Assembly: GCF_900119315.1 (NCBI RefSeq)
Contig: NZ_LT827010.1
Coordinates: forward strand, 2,278,001-2,342,000
Direction of reading: 5' to 3'
Length of the DNA: 64,000 bases
From: Actinoplanes sp. SE50/110
Lineage (GTDB): Bacteria > Actinomycetota > Actinomycetes > Mycobacteriales > Micromonosporaceae
The notes beneath the pieces were generated by a model. That model was given only the letters and a program-made list of their open reading frames with translations. It did not search any database and was not told the origin of the DNA. Below are positions 22,274 to 30,439 of the stretch, one piece after another (position 1 is the first letter of the stretch; each line of letters begins with the position of its first letter). Position numbers and translations under genes: made by a program.

Positions 22274-23629
22274 TCAGGCCGCGGTGCAGGTCAGCGCCGG
22301 CGTGGTGGCCGCGCCGGTGCCGATCAGTCCGAAGTCCGCCGTCGCGCCGGACGCCAGCGAGCCGTTCCAGGACACGTTGCGGACGGTGACCGCCGAGCCG
22401 CTGACGCTCAGCGTGCCGTTCCAGGCCTGGCTGATCGTCTGGCCGCCGGCCAGGGTCCAGCCGACCGTCCAGCCGGTGATCGCCCGGCCCGCGGTGACGG
22501 TGACCGCGGCCTGGTAGCCGCCCTGCCAGGAGCTGGTCACCCGGTAGGTCGCCGAGCAGGCGGCACCGCCCGGGTTCGGTGCCGGCGAGGAACCGGGCGA
22601 GGCCGAGCTGGGCGACGGTGAGCCGGGCGAGGGCGAGCTGGGCGACGGCGGGTTCGGGACGCCGTTGGCCAGGCTGAACGCCAGGTCCGGCTGGAACGAG
22701 CCGGCCGCGTACCGGCAGCCGTCCGCCTCGCCCGGCGGCTTCACCCACAGGTAACCGTCCACGTCGCCGTCCCCGGTGCTGGTGGTGGGGTAGAGGCCGA
22801 TCCGGCGGTCGGTGTTGTCGTCCCCGCACCAGTCCCCGGAGGCGCCCCCGTTGCGGCTGGTGTCGACGATCTGGTGCTTGCCGGAGATGCCCCGCCCGTT
22901 CAGCGCCGAGATCACCGCCTTGCCGAAGCTGACCTCGGCCGACGTCGGGTTGAAGTTGGACACGTTGCTGTAGAAGCCGTCCGCGTTCGCGACGCCCGCC
23001 GCGGCCAGCCGGTTCGCCTGCTCGCCCGCGCTGTTCCAGGCGGAGTGGCCGGCGTCGAGGTAGACCTTGGCGTTCGGATTCGCCGCCTTGAGCGTCCGGG
23101 TGGCGGTGGCCAGGGCCTCGTCGCGGGCGGTGACCTGGTCGGCGCTCAGGCAGGTCTGCAGCGCGATCGAGTCCGGTTCGAGTAGCACGATCGCGGTCCG
23201 GTTGCCCAGGTGGGCGGCGATCGCGGAGATCCAGTTCTGGTACTGGTTGAGGTCCGGCGCGCCGCCGGCGCTGGCCCCGCCGCAGTCCCGGTCGGGGATG
23301 CCGTAGACGGTCAGCTCCGGGATCTGTCCGGCCGCGTTCGCCGCGTTCACGTAGCCGGCGACCTCCGAGCCGATGGTGCCGAGGTTGAAGTCGGCGAACC
23401 AGCGGGAGGCCGGCTGGCTGGCGATCCGGTCGCGGATCGCGGCGGTGCGGGAGTCGTTCGGGTGGGCCGCGACCCAGCGGGCCACCGCGGTGTCCGGGTC
23501 GCGGTAGAGCGGGCCGCTGATCGTGCCGGCCTCGGCGGTGCCGGTGGTGAGCAGGACGGCGCCGGCCGCGACGGTGGCGCCGGCGGCCGCGGCGGCCAGC
23601 CATCTGGTGCCGGGGGATACGGGGGACAT
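22274..23629 (-). CDS. Secreted GH6 cellulase with CBM2
   Basis: 451 residues, an inverting beta-1,4-glucanase or cellobiohydrolase for extracellular cellulose. A signal peptide ends near GTAEA. The GH6 catalytic domain (about 35-315) shows YGIPDRDCGG, the catalytic-acid segment IVLLEPDSIA, VYLDAGHSAW and IVDTSRNG. A Pro/Ser linker (SPSPGSPSPSSASPGSSPAP) leads to a family 2 cellulose-binding module (about 350-451; SSWQGGYQAAVTVTAG, ITGWTVGWTL). A perfect CebR-type operator sits 17 bp upstream of the ATG, so cello-oligosaccharide induction is likely. Endo- versus exo-action depends on loops I cannot judge. Confidence 0.95.
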   Translation of the reverse strand: MSPVSPGTRWLAAAAAGATVAAGAVLLTTGTAEAGTISGPLYRDPDTAVARWVAAHPNDSRTAAIRDRIASQPASRWFADFNLGTIGSEVAGYVNAANAAGQIPELTVYGIPDRDCGGASAGGAPDLNQYQNWISAIAAHLGNRTAIVLLEPDSIALQTCLSADQVTARDEALATATRTLKAANPNAKVYLDAGHSAWNSAGEQANRLAAAGVANADGFYSNVSNFNPTSAEVSFGKAVISALNGRGISGKHQIVDTSRNGGASGDWCGDDNTDRRIGLYPTTSTGDGDVDGYLWVKPPGEADGCRYAAGSFQPDLAFSLANGVPNPPSPSSPSPGSPSPSSASPGSSPAPNPGGAACSATYRVTSSWQGGYQAAVTVTAGRAITGWTVGWTLAGGQTISQAWNGTLSVSGSAVTVRNVSWNGSLASGATADFGLIGTGAATTPALTCTAA

Positions 23630-23645
23630 GAGCGTTCCTTCCGCT

Positions 23646-23659
23646 TGGGAGCGCTCCCA
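23646..23659. promoter_or_regulatory. CebR/CelR operator
   Basis: Perfect palindrome TGGGAGCGCTCCCA between the presumed promoter and the GH6 start. This is the site known for the LacI-type cellulase repressors CebR (Streptomyces) and CelR (Thermobifida), relieved by cellobiose. Confidence 0.9.
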
Positions 23660-23733
23660 CCGTAAACGTATCGATATCGGTTAGCAATCTGTATGAATCA
23701 ATATCCTGCGGGGCAATTGCGTGAGCAGGGGTT

Positions 23734-23767
23734 TTAGGGCACCCTAAGCAAGGTAAGGCTAACCGTT
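23734..23767 (+). promoter_or_regulatory. Iron box (IdeR/DmdR-type) with adjacent palindrome
   Basis: CAAGGTAAGGCTAACCGTT (23749-23767) matches most of the DtxR/IdeR consensus TTAGGTTAGGCTAACCTAA. Directly upstream TTAGGG-CA-CCCTAA (23734-23747) is a palindrome of similar composition. Together they end about 16 bp before bfd, as expected for iron-dependent control of iron-storage genes. In mycobacteria IdeR activates storage genes, but the sign here is unknown. Confidence 0.65.
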
Positions 23768-23783
23768 GCAAAGGTCGTCGCCG

Positions 23784-23975
23784 ATGTTCGTCTGCATCTG
23801 TCACCACGTCCGCGAACGCGATGTGCGCACCGCCATCCGCTGCGGCGCGCGCACCGAGGCGTCGGTCGGCGACGCGTGTGGCGCCGGCACCGGGTGCGGC
23901 AGCTGCCTGGACCGGATCGCCGACCTGATCGAGGAGGAGGGCTGCGCCGACACGCGACTACCCTCCGCTGCCTAG
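23784..23975 (+). CDS. bfd: Bacterioferritin-associated ferredoxin
   Basis: 63-residue [2Fe-2S] protein that reduces heme in bacterioferritin so that stored iron is released. The start is ATG 23784 (MFVCICHHV). The four cluster cysteines fall at Cys4, Cys6, Cys38 and Cys41, the same numbering as the E. coli protein, with the characteristic GTGCGSC. The adjacent bacterioferritin gene follows after 55 bp on the same strand. The iron box upstream suggests shared iron control. Note that E. coli Bfd is induced by iron starvation, whereas bacterioferritin usually is not. Confidence 0.9.
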   Translation: MFVCICHHVRERDVRTAIRCGARTEASVGDACGAGTGCGSCLDRIADLIEEEGCADTRLPSAA

Positions 23976-24030
23976 CGATTACGGCAAGTACTCTTATCCC
24001 CGAAAAGTCACGTTATGGGGGTATTTAGGC

Positions 24031-24513
24031 ATGCAAGGTGACGCCCGTGTCATCGAGTTCCTCAACGAGCAGCTCACCGCGGAACTGACCGCGATCAACC
24101 AGTACTTCCTGCACGCCAAGATGCAGGACAACTGGGGTTACACCGTGCTGGCCAAGCACACCAGGGCCGAGTCCATCGACGAGATGCGGCACGCCGAGGT
24201 CCTCACCGACCGGATCCTGTTCCTCGACGGCCTGCCGAACTACCAGAAGCTGTTCGCGCTCCGGATCGGCGAGTCGGTCAGGGAACAGTTCGAGTGCGAC
24301 ATGAAGATCGAGGTGGAGGCGGTCGACCGGCTGCGCCGCGGGCACGACTACATGCGGTCGGTCGGCGACATCACCTCGGCCCGGATCTTCGAGGACATCC
24401 TCGCCGACGAGGAGCACCACGTCGACTACCTGGAGACCCAGCTCGGCCTGATCGAGAAGCTCGGCGAGCCGCTCTACCTGCAGAACGTGATCGAACACCC
24501 GGAAGCCGGCTGA
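24031..24513 (+). CDS. bfr: Bacterioferritin
   Basis: 160-residue 24-meric heme ferritin that oxidises and stores iron in the cytoplasm. Ferroxidase ligands Glu18, Glu51, His54, and the later Glu and EEHH residues (ILADEEHHVDYLE) are present. Met52, the axial heme ligand shared by two subunits, is conserved in SIDEMRHA, so this is a true heme bacterioferritin and not a Dps. Full length. The 55-bp spacer after bfd includes GGGGGTATTT but no clear separate promoter. A strong hairpin ends the unit. Confidence 0.96.
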   Translation: MQGDARVIEFLNEQLTAELTAINQYFLHAKMQDNWGYTVLAKHTRAESIDEMRHAEVLTDRILFLDGLPNYQKLFALRIGESVREQFECDMKIEVEAVDRLRRGHDYMRSVGDITSARIFEDILADEEHHVDYLETQLGLIEKLGEPLYLQNVIEHPEAG

Positions 24514-24526
24514 GGAGGCCCGCCGG

Positions 24527-24562
24527 GCGCGGTGGGCCGCAGGGGGAAGCGGCCCACCGCGC
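24527..24562. terminator. Bidirectional terminator after bfr
   Basis: Perfect 14-bp stem GCGCGGTGGGCCGC / GCGGCCCACCGCGC with an 8-nt loop, between the bfr stop and the convergent membrane-protein stop. Confidence 0.85.
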
Positions 24563-24563
24563 G

Positions 24564-25223
24564 TCAGTGGAGGCCGGTCAGGTCGAACGCGACGAAACCG
24601 GCCGCGGTGAGTGGCAGGGCCAGGGCCAGAACCAGGCCGCGACGGCGCCAGGCCGGCACCATCAGCACGGTCGTCAGCAGGCCCAGGAAGAGCAGAATCG
24701 CGGCGTACGCGGTCAGCGCGCCCGTCGAGTAGGACGGTTCCCCGATCCGGCGCAGCTGCAGGCCCGCCTCGGCGAACAGCACCGCGCCGGGCAGGGCGAG
24801 CGCGAGATGCCGCACCGTGTCCGGGGTCCTCGCCCCGCGTGCCAGCGCGCCGCCGGTGCCGAACACGAGCGCCGCGACGACGCCCAGGCCCGCCCAGGCC
24901 AGGGCGGTGGTGTCGTAGGCGTTCGCCGGGTCGTCGTGCTGGATCAGAGCGGCGGCCAGGTGGTAAGCGGGGACCGCGACGATCAGTTGCACCCCGGCGG
25001 CCAGCAGGCTGACCCGCAGGGTCCACCGGTGGCGGAAGGTGAGCAGGAACGCGGCGACCGCCCAGACCGCGACCGAGTTCCCCAGCCCGCCGAACGGGCC
25101 CGGTACGAATTTGATCCAGAGGAAGTCGAGCACACCGAGCAGCAGCCCGGCCACCAGTGCGACCGGCAGCGCGGCGGCTCGGGAGGCCGGGGTGCGGATC
25201 GCCGGCCCGGTGTCGATCGTCAT
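24564..25223 (-). CDS. Hypothetical multi-pass membrane protein
   Basis: 219 residues from ATG 25223 (MTIDTGPAIRTP), chosen because the longer frame adds only an Arg-rich stretch. Six or more hydrophobic segments follow one another (ALVAGLLLGVLDFLWIKFVP, VAVWAVAAFLLT, SLLAAGVQLIVAVPAYHLAA, LAWAGLGVVAALVFG and others). It looks like the small actinobacterial membrane proteins with a GLLLGVLDFL-type first helix, for which no function is established. It lies downstream of the LexA-like gene on the same strand with an 84-bp gap. Confidence 0.72.
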   Translation of the reverse strand: MTIDTGPAIRTPASRAAALPVALVAGLLLGVLDFLWIKFVPGPFGGLGNSVAVWAVAAFLLTFRHRWTLRVSLLAAGVQLIVAVPAYHLAAALIQHDDPANAYDTTALAWAGLGVVAALVFGTGGALARGARTPDTVRHLALALPGAVLFAEAGLQLRRIGEPSYSTGALTAYAAILLFLGLLTTVLMVPAWRRRGLVLALALPLTAAGFVAFDLTGLH

Positions 25224-25307
25224 GGCATCGAGCCTACGAACGCAGGCCGGGCGGCGCATCGCACTGCGGACCGGTTCCCCGGCGCCCGGCCTCGGCCGAA
25301 AGTCGGA

Positions 25308-25955
25308 TCAGACGCTGCGCAGCACCGAGACGACCTTGCCGAGGATGGTGGCCCGGTCACCGTCGATGTCGGCGTAGGCCGGATTCCGCGGCTGCAGCAC
25401 GACGTGCCCGGCGCGGCGGCGGAACACCTTGACCGTGGCCTCGTCGTCGATCATCGCGGCCACGATGTCGCCGTTGTACGCCTCCGGCTGCTGCTTGACC
25501 ACGACGAGGTCGCCGTCGCAGATCGCCGCGTCGATCATCGAGTCGCCGCGCACCCGCAGCGCGAACAGGCCGCTGCCCCGGCCGACCAGATCCCGGGGGA
25601 GCGACAGCACCTCGTCGGCGGTCTCCTGCGCCGGGATCGGGGCGCCGGCCGCGATCTCCCCGAGCACCGGCACCCCGATGGTGCCCGGATCGCGGCGGGG
25701 TCCGTCGCCGGCCCGCAGGAACATCCGGATGTCGATCGGACGGGTCGCCCGGCCGCGCCGCAGGAAGCCGAGATCCTCCAGGGCCCGCAGGTGTCGGGCG
25801 ACCGCCGAGGTGGAGGCCAGCCCGACCGCGTCGGCGATCTCCCGGGTCGACGGCGAGTAGCCGTGGCGCAGCGCCGAATCCCGGATGACCCCGAGGATCC
25901 GGCGCTGGCGCTCGGTCAGGACCGAGGTGTCGAGTGCGTCGTCGTCGCCCAGCAT
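25308..25955 (-). CDS. lexA: LexA-like self-cleaving repressor
   Basis: 215 residues. The N-terminal winged helix (LTERQRRILGVIRDSA, STREIADAVGLASTSAVARH) is followed by an S24 peptidase domain with cleavage site Ala103-Gly104 (GEIAAGAP), nucleophile Ser139 (RGDSM) and base Lys176 (ATVKVF). RecA-stimulated self-cleavage is therefore expected. It is 20-40 residues shorter than typical actinobacterial LexA and the recognition helix differs (ASTSAVARHL against TSTSSVAHQL), so it may be a second LexA paralogue with its own operator. No GAAC-N4-GTTC type SOS box is visible just upstream, which also argues against it being the autoregulated primary LexA. Confidence 0.85.
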   Translation of the reverse strand: MLGDDDALDTSVLTERQRRILGVIRDSALRHGYSPSTREIADAVGLASTSAVARHLRALEDLGFLRRGRATRPIDIRMFLRAGDGPRRDPGTIGVPVLGEIAAGAPIPAQETADEVLSLPRDLVGRGSGLFALRVRGDSMIDAAICDGDLVVVKQQPEAYNGDIVAAMIDDEATVKVFRRRAGHVVLQPRNPAYADIDGDRATILGKVVSVLRSV

Positions 25956-26022
25956 CCCGCGATCTTCCCTGATCGCTTCCGGTCGCCGCGACGGGGCTCG
26001 CCCACGGGTCCCCCGTCCGGAC

Positions 26023-26856
26023 CTAACCGATGTGGTAGGGGTCGCCGTAGACCTTGAAGTCCAGCGGCGTGTTCAGGTCGAAGTTGCCCTTGTTCAGGAA
26101 GACCCGCTGGGCGGTGTCGATCCGGCTGGTGTCCGAGTGCGCCTCCTCCTTCTTCATCTCGACCACCCGCTCGTCCAGGAACGCGTTCAACCATTTGCGC
26201 TCGTCACCGCCCTGGGCCGGCGGTTTCGCCTTGGCCAGGGCGCGCTTGCGGATGGCGCGCAGACCCTCGTAGCCGTGCACGACGGCGGCGTCGTAGTAGG
26301 CGAACTGGCCGAGCGCGCGGACGCCGTCGGCCTTGCCGTCGGCGACCGCCGGGTTGAAGTACACCCGGTCCCGCTCGGACTCCTGGGCGGCCTGGAAGAC
26401 CGGGTCGGCCGCGGCCGCCCGCCACGCCTTGACGAACTTCGAGCCCAGGCCGCTGTGCGAGTCGGTGCCGTTGACCCTGCGCAGGGCCGGCAGGTACTTG
26501 GCGAGGCCGTTGGACGGTTCGGTGGCGGTGTACGCCTCGACCAGCTCCAGCATGTCGCCGGTACCGGAACAGAAGCCGATGATGCCGGCGGTGTAGCCGC
26601 GGCCGTCGCCGATGTCCTCGATGTAGGCGAACTGGGCGCGCCAGTCGAGCGACGAGTTCTCAGCCGCCGAAACGATCTCCATGGCGACCTCCTTCTTCGC
26701 CGGATCGTCGAGATTTTTGCTGGCGACGGCGACGACCGTCGATGGTGTGACCGTGCCGGCGTCGGCCGGCAGGAGGCCGTAGGTGACTGCGATACCGGGG
26801 ATGAGCAGGGACAATGCGGCGTAGGCGATCGTCCTTCTGCGAATGTGAAGGGGCAT
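26023..26856 (-). CDS. Secreted GH46 chitosanase
   Basis: 277 residues; endo-hydrolysis of chitosan outside the cell. N-terminal signal peptide with Arg-rich start and cleavage near PADAG. The inverting catalytic pair of GH46 is present: Glu66 in SAENSS and Asp84 in IGDGRGYTAG, within the family block DWRAQFAYIEDIGDG. Length and C-terminus (LDFKVYGDPYHIG) are typical of Streptomyces-type enzymes. It is divergent from csnR and the chitosan-oligomer uptake operon, sharing a 134-bp regulatory region with repeated AGTTGGC elements. Confidence 0.96.
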   Translation of the reverse strand: MPLHIRRRTIAYAALSLLIPGIAVTYGLLPADAGTVTPSTVVAVASKNLDDPAKKEVAMEIVSAAENSSLDWRAQFAYIEDIGDGRGYTAGIIGFCSGTGDMLELVEAYTATEPSNGLAKYLPALRRVNGTDSHSGLGSKFVKAWRAAAADPVFQAAQESERDRVYFNPAVADGKADGVRALGQFAYYDAAVVHGYEGLRAIRKRALAKAKPPAQGGDERKWLNAFLDERVVEMKKEEAHSDTSRIDTAQRVFLNKGNFDLNTPLDFKVYGDPYHIG

Positions 26857-26875
26857 GGGGACGCAGCCTACGATT

Positions 26876-26963
26876 GTTAAGTTGGCTTAGCAATAGATGA
26901 GTGTCGCAAGATCGCTCTTGACACCGATCGCCCGGTGGCCAACTATGAGCCAACTGTTAAACA
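26876..26963. promoter_or_regulatory. Candidate CsnR operators between chitosanase and csnR
   Basis: GTTAAGTTGGCTTAG (26876-26890) lies on the chitosanase side. Its near-mirror AGCCAACTGTTAAAC (26949-26963) lies on the csnR side, with a further GCCAACT at 26938, 11 bp (one helical turn) earlier. The symmetric placement before both genes fits a ROK repressor controlling both directions. Sequence inference only. Confidence 0.55.
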
Positions 26964-26990
26964 CTTTTCCTATCGCTTCCGGGGGCTCCG

Positions 26991-28154
26991 TTGACGCGTC
27001 TGGCCGGCTCGTCCAAGCTGCTCCGCGCCATGAACGAGAGCGCGGCGCTGGCACACCTGCTCGACCCGGGCATGCTCACCCGGGCCGACCTGCGCCGGCT
27101 CACCGCGCTGTCCACCCCGACCATCTCCGAGGCGCTGCGCCGGCTCACCGAGGCCGGCCTGGTCACCGTCGTCGGGCACGACAGCGGCCGGCCGGGGCCG
27201 AACGCCGAGATCTACGCGGCCGACCCGGACGCCGCGTACGCGGTGGCCGTCTCGGTCCGCGACGTCGGCGCCAGCGGCACCCCCTCGCTGGCCGCCGCGC
27301 TCTGCGACCTGACCGGCGAGGTGCGGGCCCGGTTCGAGTCCCGGGTCGACTTCCTCGCCGCCGACCCGGTCGCCACCCTGACCGACGCGGTCGACCAGCT
27401 GCTCGTGACGGCCGGGGTCCCGGCCGACCGGCTGCGGCACGTGCAACTCGGCGTCCCCGGCTCGTACGACGCGCGCACCGAGACCATCCGGCTGGTCCAC
27501 GTCCCCGGTTTCGGCCGGCCCGGCCTGGTCCCGGCGATCGCCGCGGCGCTGGGCACCGAGGTGGGCGTCGACAACGACGTGAATCTGGCCGCGGTGGCCG
27601 AGCGCCGGCGCGGCACCGGGCAGGACGCGGAGGGCTTCGCGCTGCTCTGGATCGGCCAGGAGGGCCTCGGTCTGGCCATCGACATCAACGGAACGTTGCT
27701 GCGCGGCACCCGCGGTGGCGCCGGTGAGATCGGGTACATGCCGGTCTACGCCCCGGACTCCGCCGACCGCAAGCTCGACCTGCAGGACCTCTTCGGCGGC
27801 GGCGCGATCCTCGAGCTGGCCCGCGAGCACGGGCTGGCCGGGGACACGCCGGCCGAGGTGGTGGCGGCCGCGCCGGCCGAGTTCCTGGAGGTGCTGGCTG
27901 ACCGGATCGTGGCCGGCCTGGCCGCCGTGGTCGCCGTCCTCGACCCCTACCTCGTCGTGCTCGCCGGGCCGGTCGCCCGGGCCGGGGGCGACACCCTGCT
28001 CGCCGCCGTGAACCGGGCCTTCCTGCGGGCCGCCCCGCTGGAGAGCTCGTTCGCGGTGACCGCCATCGACGACGACGCGGTGCTGCTCGGCGCGCTGGAC
28101 GCCGGGCTGGCCGCGGTCCGCGAAGCACTGATCACCGCCATCCGCGACTCCTGA
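26991..28154 (+). CDS. csnR: ROK-family repressor of chitosan utilisation (CsnR-like)
   Basis: 387 residues from TTG 26991, with GGGGG a few bases upstream; the N-terminal block RLAGSSKLLRAMNESAAL belongs to the conserved protein, so an internal ATG start at 27030 is less likely. HTH near 25-60 (MLTRADLRRLTALSTPTISEAL, helix pair), then a ROK sugar-binding/kinase-like domain with VDNDVNLAAVAE and GTRGGAGEIGYMP. The ROK zinc-site cysteines are absent, as in many actinomycete ROK repressors. The gene order matches the csnR-K operon described in Streptomyces, where CsnR represses both operon and chitosanase. The effector is probably a GlcN oligomer. Confidence 0.87.
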   Translation: MTRLAGSSKLLRAMNESAALAHLLDPGMLTRADLRRLTALSTPTISEALRRLTEAGLVTVVGHDSGRPGPNAEIYAADPDAAYAVAVSVRDVGASGTPSLAAALCDLTGEVRARFESRVDFLAADPVATLTDAVDQLLVTAGVPADRLRHVQLGVPGSYDARTETIRLVHVPGFGRPGLVPAIAAALGTEVGVDNDVNLAAVAERRRGTGQDAEGFALLWIGQEGLGLAIDINGTLLRGTRGGAGEIGYMPVYAPDSADRKLDLQDLFGGGAILELAREHGLAGDTPAEVVAAAPAEFLEVLADRIVAGLAAVVAVLDPYLVVLAGPVARAGGDTLLAAVNRAFLRAAPLESSFAVTAIDDDAVLLGALDAGLAAVREALITAIRDS

Positions 28155-28192
28155 TCCTTCCCCTCGGAAAACATTCGCCAAGGAGCATAAAA

Positions 28193-29509
28193 GTGAACAA
28201 ACGGATGCCCTATGCCCTTTTTGCCCTAGCTAGTGCGGCTTTGCTGGTCACCGGCTGCACCCCCGCGCCCAAGGAGACCAAGATCGCCGATCCCGGGACG
28301 CAGGTCTCCGGGACGGTCGAGCTGTGGCACTTCTTCACCGAGCGCGAGGCGCAGGCCATCGACCAGGTGGTCGGCGACTTCACGGCGAGCCACCCGAACA
28401 TCAAGGTGACCGTCAAATCCGGTCAGGACGACTCGAAGGTGACCCAGGCGATCGGCGCCGGGAACGGGCCGGACATCGGGCTGTCGTACTCGACCGACAT
28501 CGTGGGCAAATTCTGCTCGTCGGGCGCCTGGGTGGATCTCACCGCGTACATCAACCGGGATAAAATCGACCTCAATCAGCTGAACGCGACGACCCGGTCC
28601 TACACCGAGTTCCAGGGCAAGCGGTGCGCCATGCCGTTCCTGGCCGACGCGTACGGCATGTTCTACAACAAGGACCTGTTCGCGAAGGCCGGCATCGCCG
28701 GGCCGCCGAAGACGCTCGACGAGCTGACCGAGGACGCCAAGAAACTCACCGTGCGCAATGCCGACGGCTCGCTCAAGACGGTGGGCTTTCTTCCGCTGTA
28801 CGACTATTACGAGAACGCCGCGGCCCACCTGGCCCCGTCCACCGGCGCGAAATGGCTGACCCCGGACGGCAAGAGCGCGGTCGGCGCCGACCCGAATTGG
28901 AAGACCCTGCTGAACTGGCAGAAGAGCCTGGTCGACTGGTACGGGTACGACAACCTGACCAGGTTCAAGGCCGGTCTCGGCGACGAGTTCAGCGCCGACA
29001 ACGCCTTCCAGAAGGGCCAGGTGGCGATCAACATCGATGCCGAATACCGCCTCGCCTTCCTCAAGGATCAGAGCCCCAAGCTGAAGTACGGGGTGGCCCC
29101 GCTGCCCACCACCGACCCGGCCCGATACGGCGGCGGTTACGTGACCGGCAACATCATGGGCATCTCGAAGAACGCCAAGAACCCCGAGGCGGCGTGGGAG
29201 CTCATCAAATATCTGACCACCGATGACGCCGCGGTGACCAAGCTGGCCGGTCTGCTCAAGAACGTGCCGACCACCACCAAGGCGATCGCCGACCCGGGCC
29301 TGAACGCCGATCCGGACTTCAAGACGTTCATCGACATCTTCCGCAACCCGAACTCGATGACCACCCCGCCGTCCGCCTCCGGGCCGGCCTACCAGGAGAC
29401 CTTCGGGCAGTTCCTGACCAGCTACCAGTCCGGCAAGGGCGGGGACCTGGACCAGGGGCTGGCCGCGGCGGACCAGAAGATCAACAGCGTCATGAGCCTG
29501 GGCGGCTGA
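28193..29509 (+). CDS. csnE: Chitosan-oligosaccharide ABC transporter binding lipoprotein (CsnE-like)
   Basis: 438 residues. GTG start behind AAGGAG; lipobox LLVTGC, so the mature protein is a membrane-anchored lipoprotein. Family 1 extracellular solute-binding fold: VELWHFFTEREAQAI, TQAIGAGNGPDIGLSYS, YGMFYNKDLFAKAGI and GGYVTGNIMGISKNAKNPEAAWE. First structural gene after csnR (38-bp gap) and followed by two permease genes, as in Streptomyces csnEFG for GlcN oligomers. The signal-peptide codons include rare TTT and CTA codons unlike the rest of the gene. Confidence 0.9.
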   Translation: MNKRMPYALFALASAALLVTGCTPAPKETKIADPGTQVSGTVELWHFFTEREAQAIDQVVGDFTASHPNIKVTVKSGQDDSKVTQAIGAGNGPDIGLSYSTDIVGKFCSSGAWVDLTAYINRDKIDLNQLNATTRSYTEFQGKRCAMPFLADAYGMFYNKDLFAKAGIAGPPKTLDELTEDAKKLTVRNADGSLKTVGFLPLYDYYENAAAHLAPSTGAKWLTPDGKSAVGADPNWKTLLNWQKSLVDWYGYDNLTRFKAGLGDEFSADNAFQKGQVAINIDAEYRLAFLKDQSPKLKYGVAPLPTTDPARYGGGYVTGNIMGISKNAKNPEAAWELIKYLTTDDAAVTKLAGLLKNVPTTTKAIADPGLNADPDFKTFIDIFRNPNSMTTPPSASGPAYQETFGQFLTSYQSGKGGDLDQGLAAADQKINSVMSLGG

Positions 29510-29512
29510 GCG

Positions 29513-30439
29513 ATGCTCGGCGTTCGCCTGCGCCGGGGCGCGGTCACCCTCTCGTTTCTGGCGCCCGCGCTGCTCGGCATCGGGATGTTCTTCGTCTACC
29601 CCCTGATCTCGGCGGTCTACTTCTCGTTCACGAAATTCGACCTGCTGACCGTGCCGCAGTGGGTCGGGCTGGACAACTACCGGCGGATGGCCGGCGATCC
29701 GTTCCTGCTGCAGGCGGTGCGCAACACGCTGTGGATGGTGGCGGTCTTCGTCCCGGTGCGGATGCTCTTCACGCTCGGCATGGCCATGATGATCGCGCAG
29801 TTCAAGCGGGGCGCCGGTTTCTACCGCACGCTGTTCTACCTGCCGTCGTTGGTCCCGCCGGTGGCCGCCACCATCGCCTTCGTCTACCTGCTCAAGCCGG
29901 GCACCGGCCCGGTCAACCACGTCCTGTCGATGGTCGGCATCGACGGCCCGCTCTGGTTCAACTCGCCGGCCTGGGCCAAGCCGTCGCTGGTCCTGCTCGG
30001 CCTGTGGGCCTGCGGCGACCTGCTGATCATCTTCCTGGCGGCGGTGCTCGGCGTCCCGGAGAGCCTCTACGAGGCCGCGTCGCTGGACGGCGCGAACGCC
30101 TGGCACAGATTCCGGTCGATCACCCTGCCGACGATCCGCCCGGTGCTGCTGTTCGCGGCGGTCACCGGCGTGATCTACACACTGCAGTACTTCGACCAGG
30201 CGGCGGTGGCCGGCTCGATCGCCAGCGGGCAGGCCACCGTCGGCGCCGGAATCTCCCAGTCCTTCGGCTACCCGGAGGGCTCCACCTTCACCTATCCGCT
30301 GTGGCTGTTCACCGTCGGGTTCCGCTACAGCGCGCTCGGCTACGCCAACGCGCTGGCCATCGCCCTGTTCGTGGTCGCGCTCGCGATCACCGTCGTCCTG
30401 CTGCGCCGCGCCAAGGCGTTCTCCGGGGAGGAATCGTGA
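29513..30439 (+). CDS. csnF: ABC transporter permease, MalF type (CsnF-like)
   Basis: 308 residues, six predicted transmembrane helices (LAPALLGIGMFFVYPLISAV first). The cytoplasmic EAA loop is recognisable as YEAASLDGANAWHRFRSITLPT, where the ATPase docks. It begins 3 bp after the csnE stop and overlaps csnG by GTGA. No ATPase gene is linked. In streptomycetes such CUT1 sugar porters share the ATPase MsiK, and the same is inferred here. Confidence 0.92.
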   Translation: MLGVRLRRGAVTLSFLAPALLGIGMFFVYPLISAVYFSFTKFDLLTVPQWVGLDNYRRMAGDPFLLQAVRNTLWMVAVFVPVRMLFTLGMAMMIAQFKRGAGFYRTLFYLPSLVPPVAATIAFVYLLKPGTGPVNHVLSMVGIDGPLWFNSPAWAKPSLVLLGLWACGDLLIIFLAAVLGVPESLYEAASLDGANAWHRFRSITLPTIRPVLLFAAVTGVIYTLQYFDQAAVAGSIASGQATVGAGISQSFGYPEGSTFTYPLWLFTVGFRYSALGYANALAIALFVVALAITVVLLRRAKAFSGEES

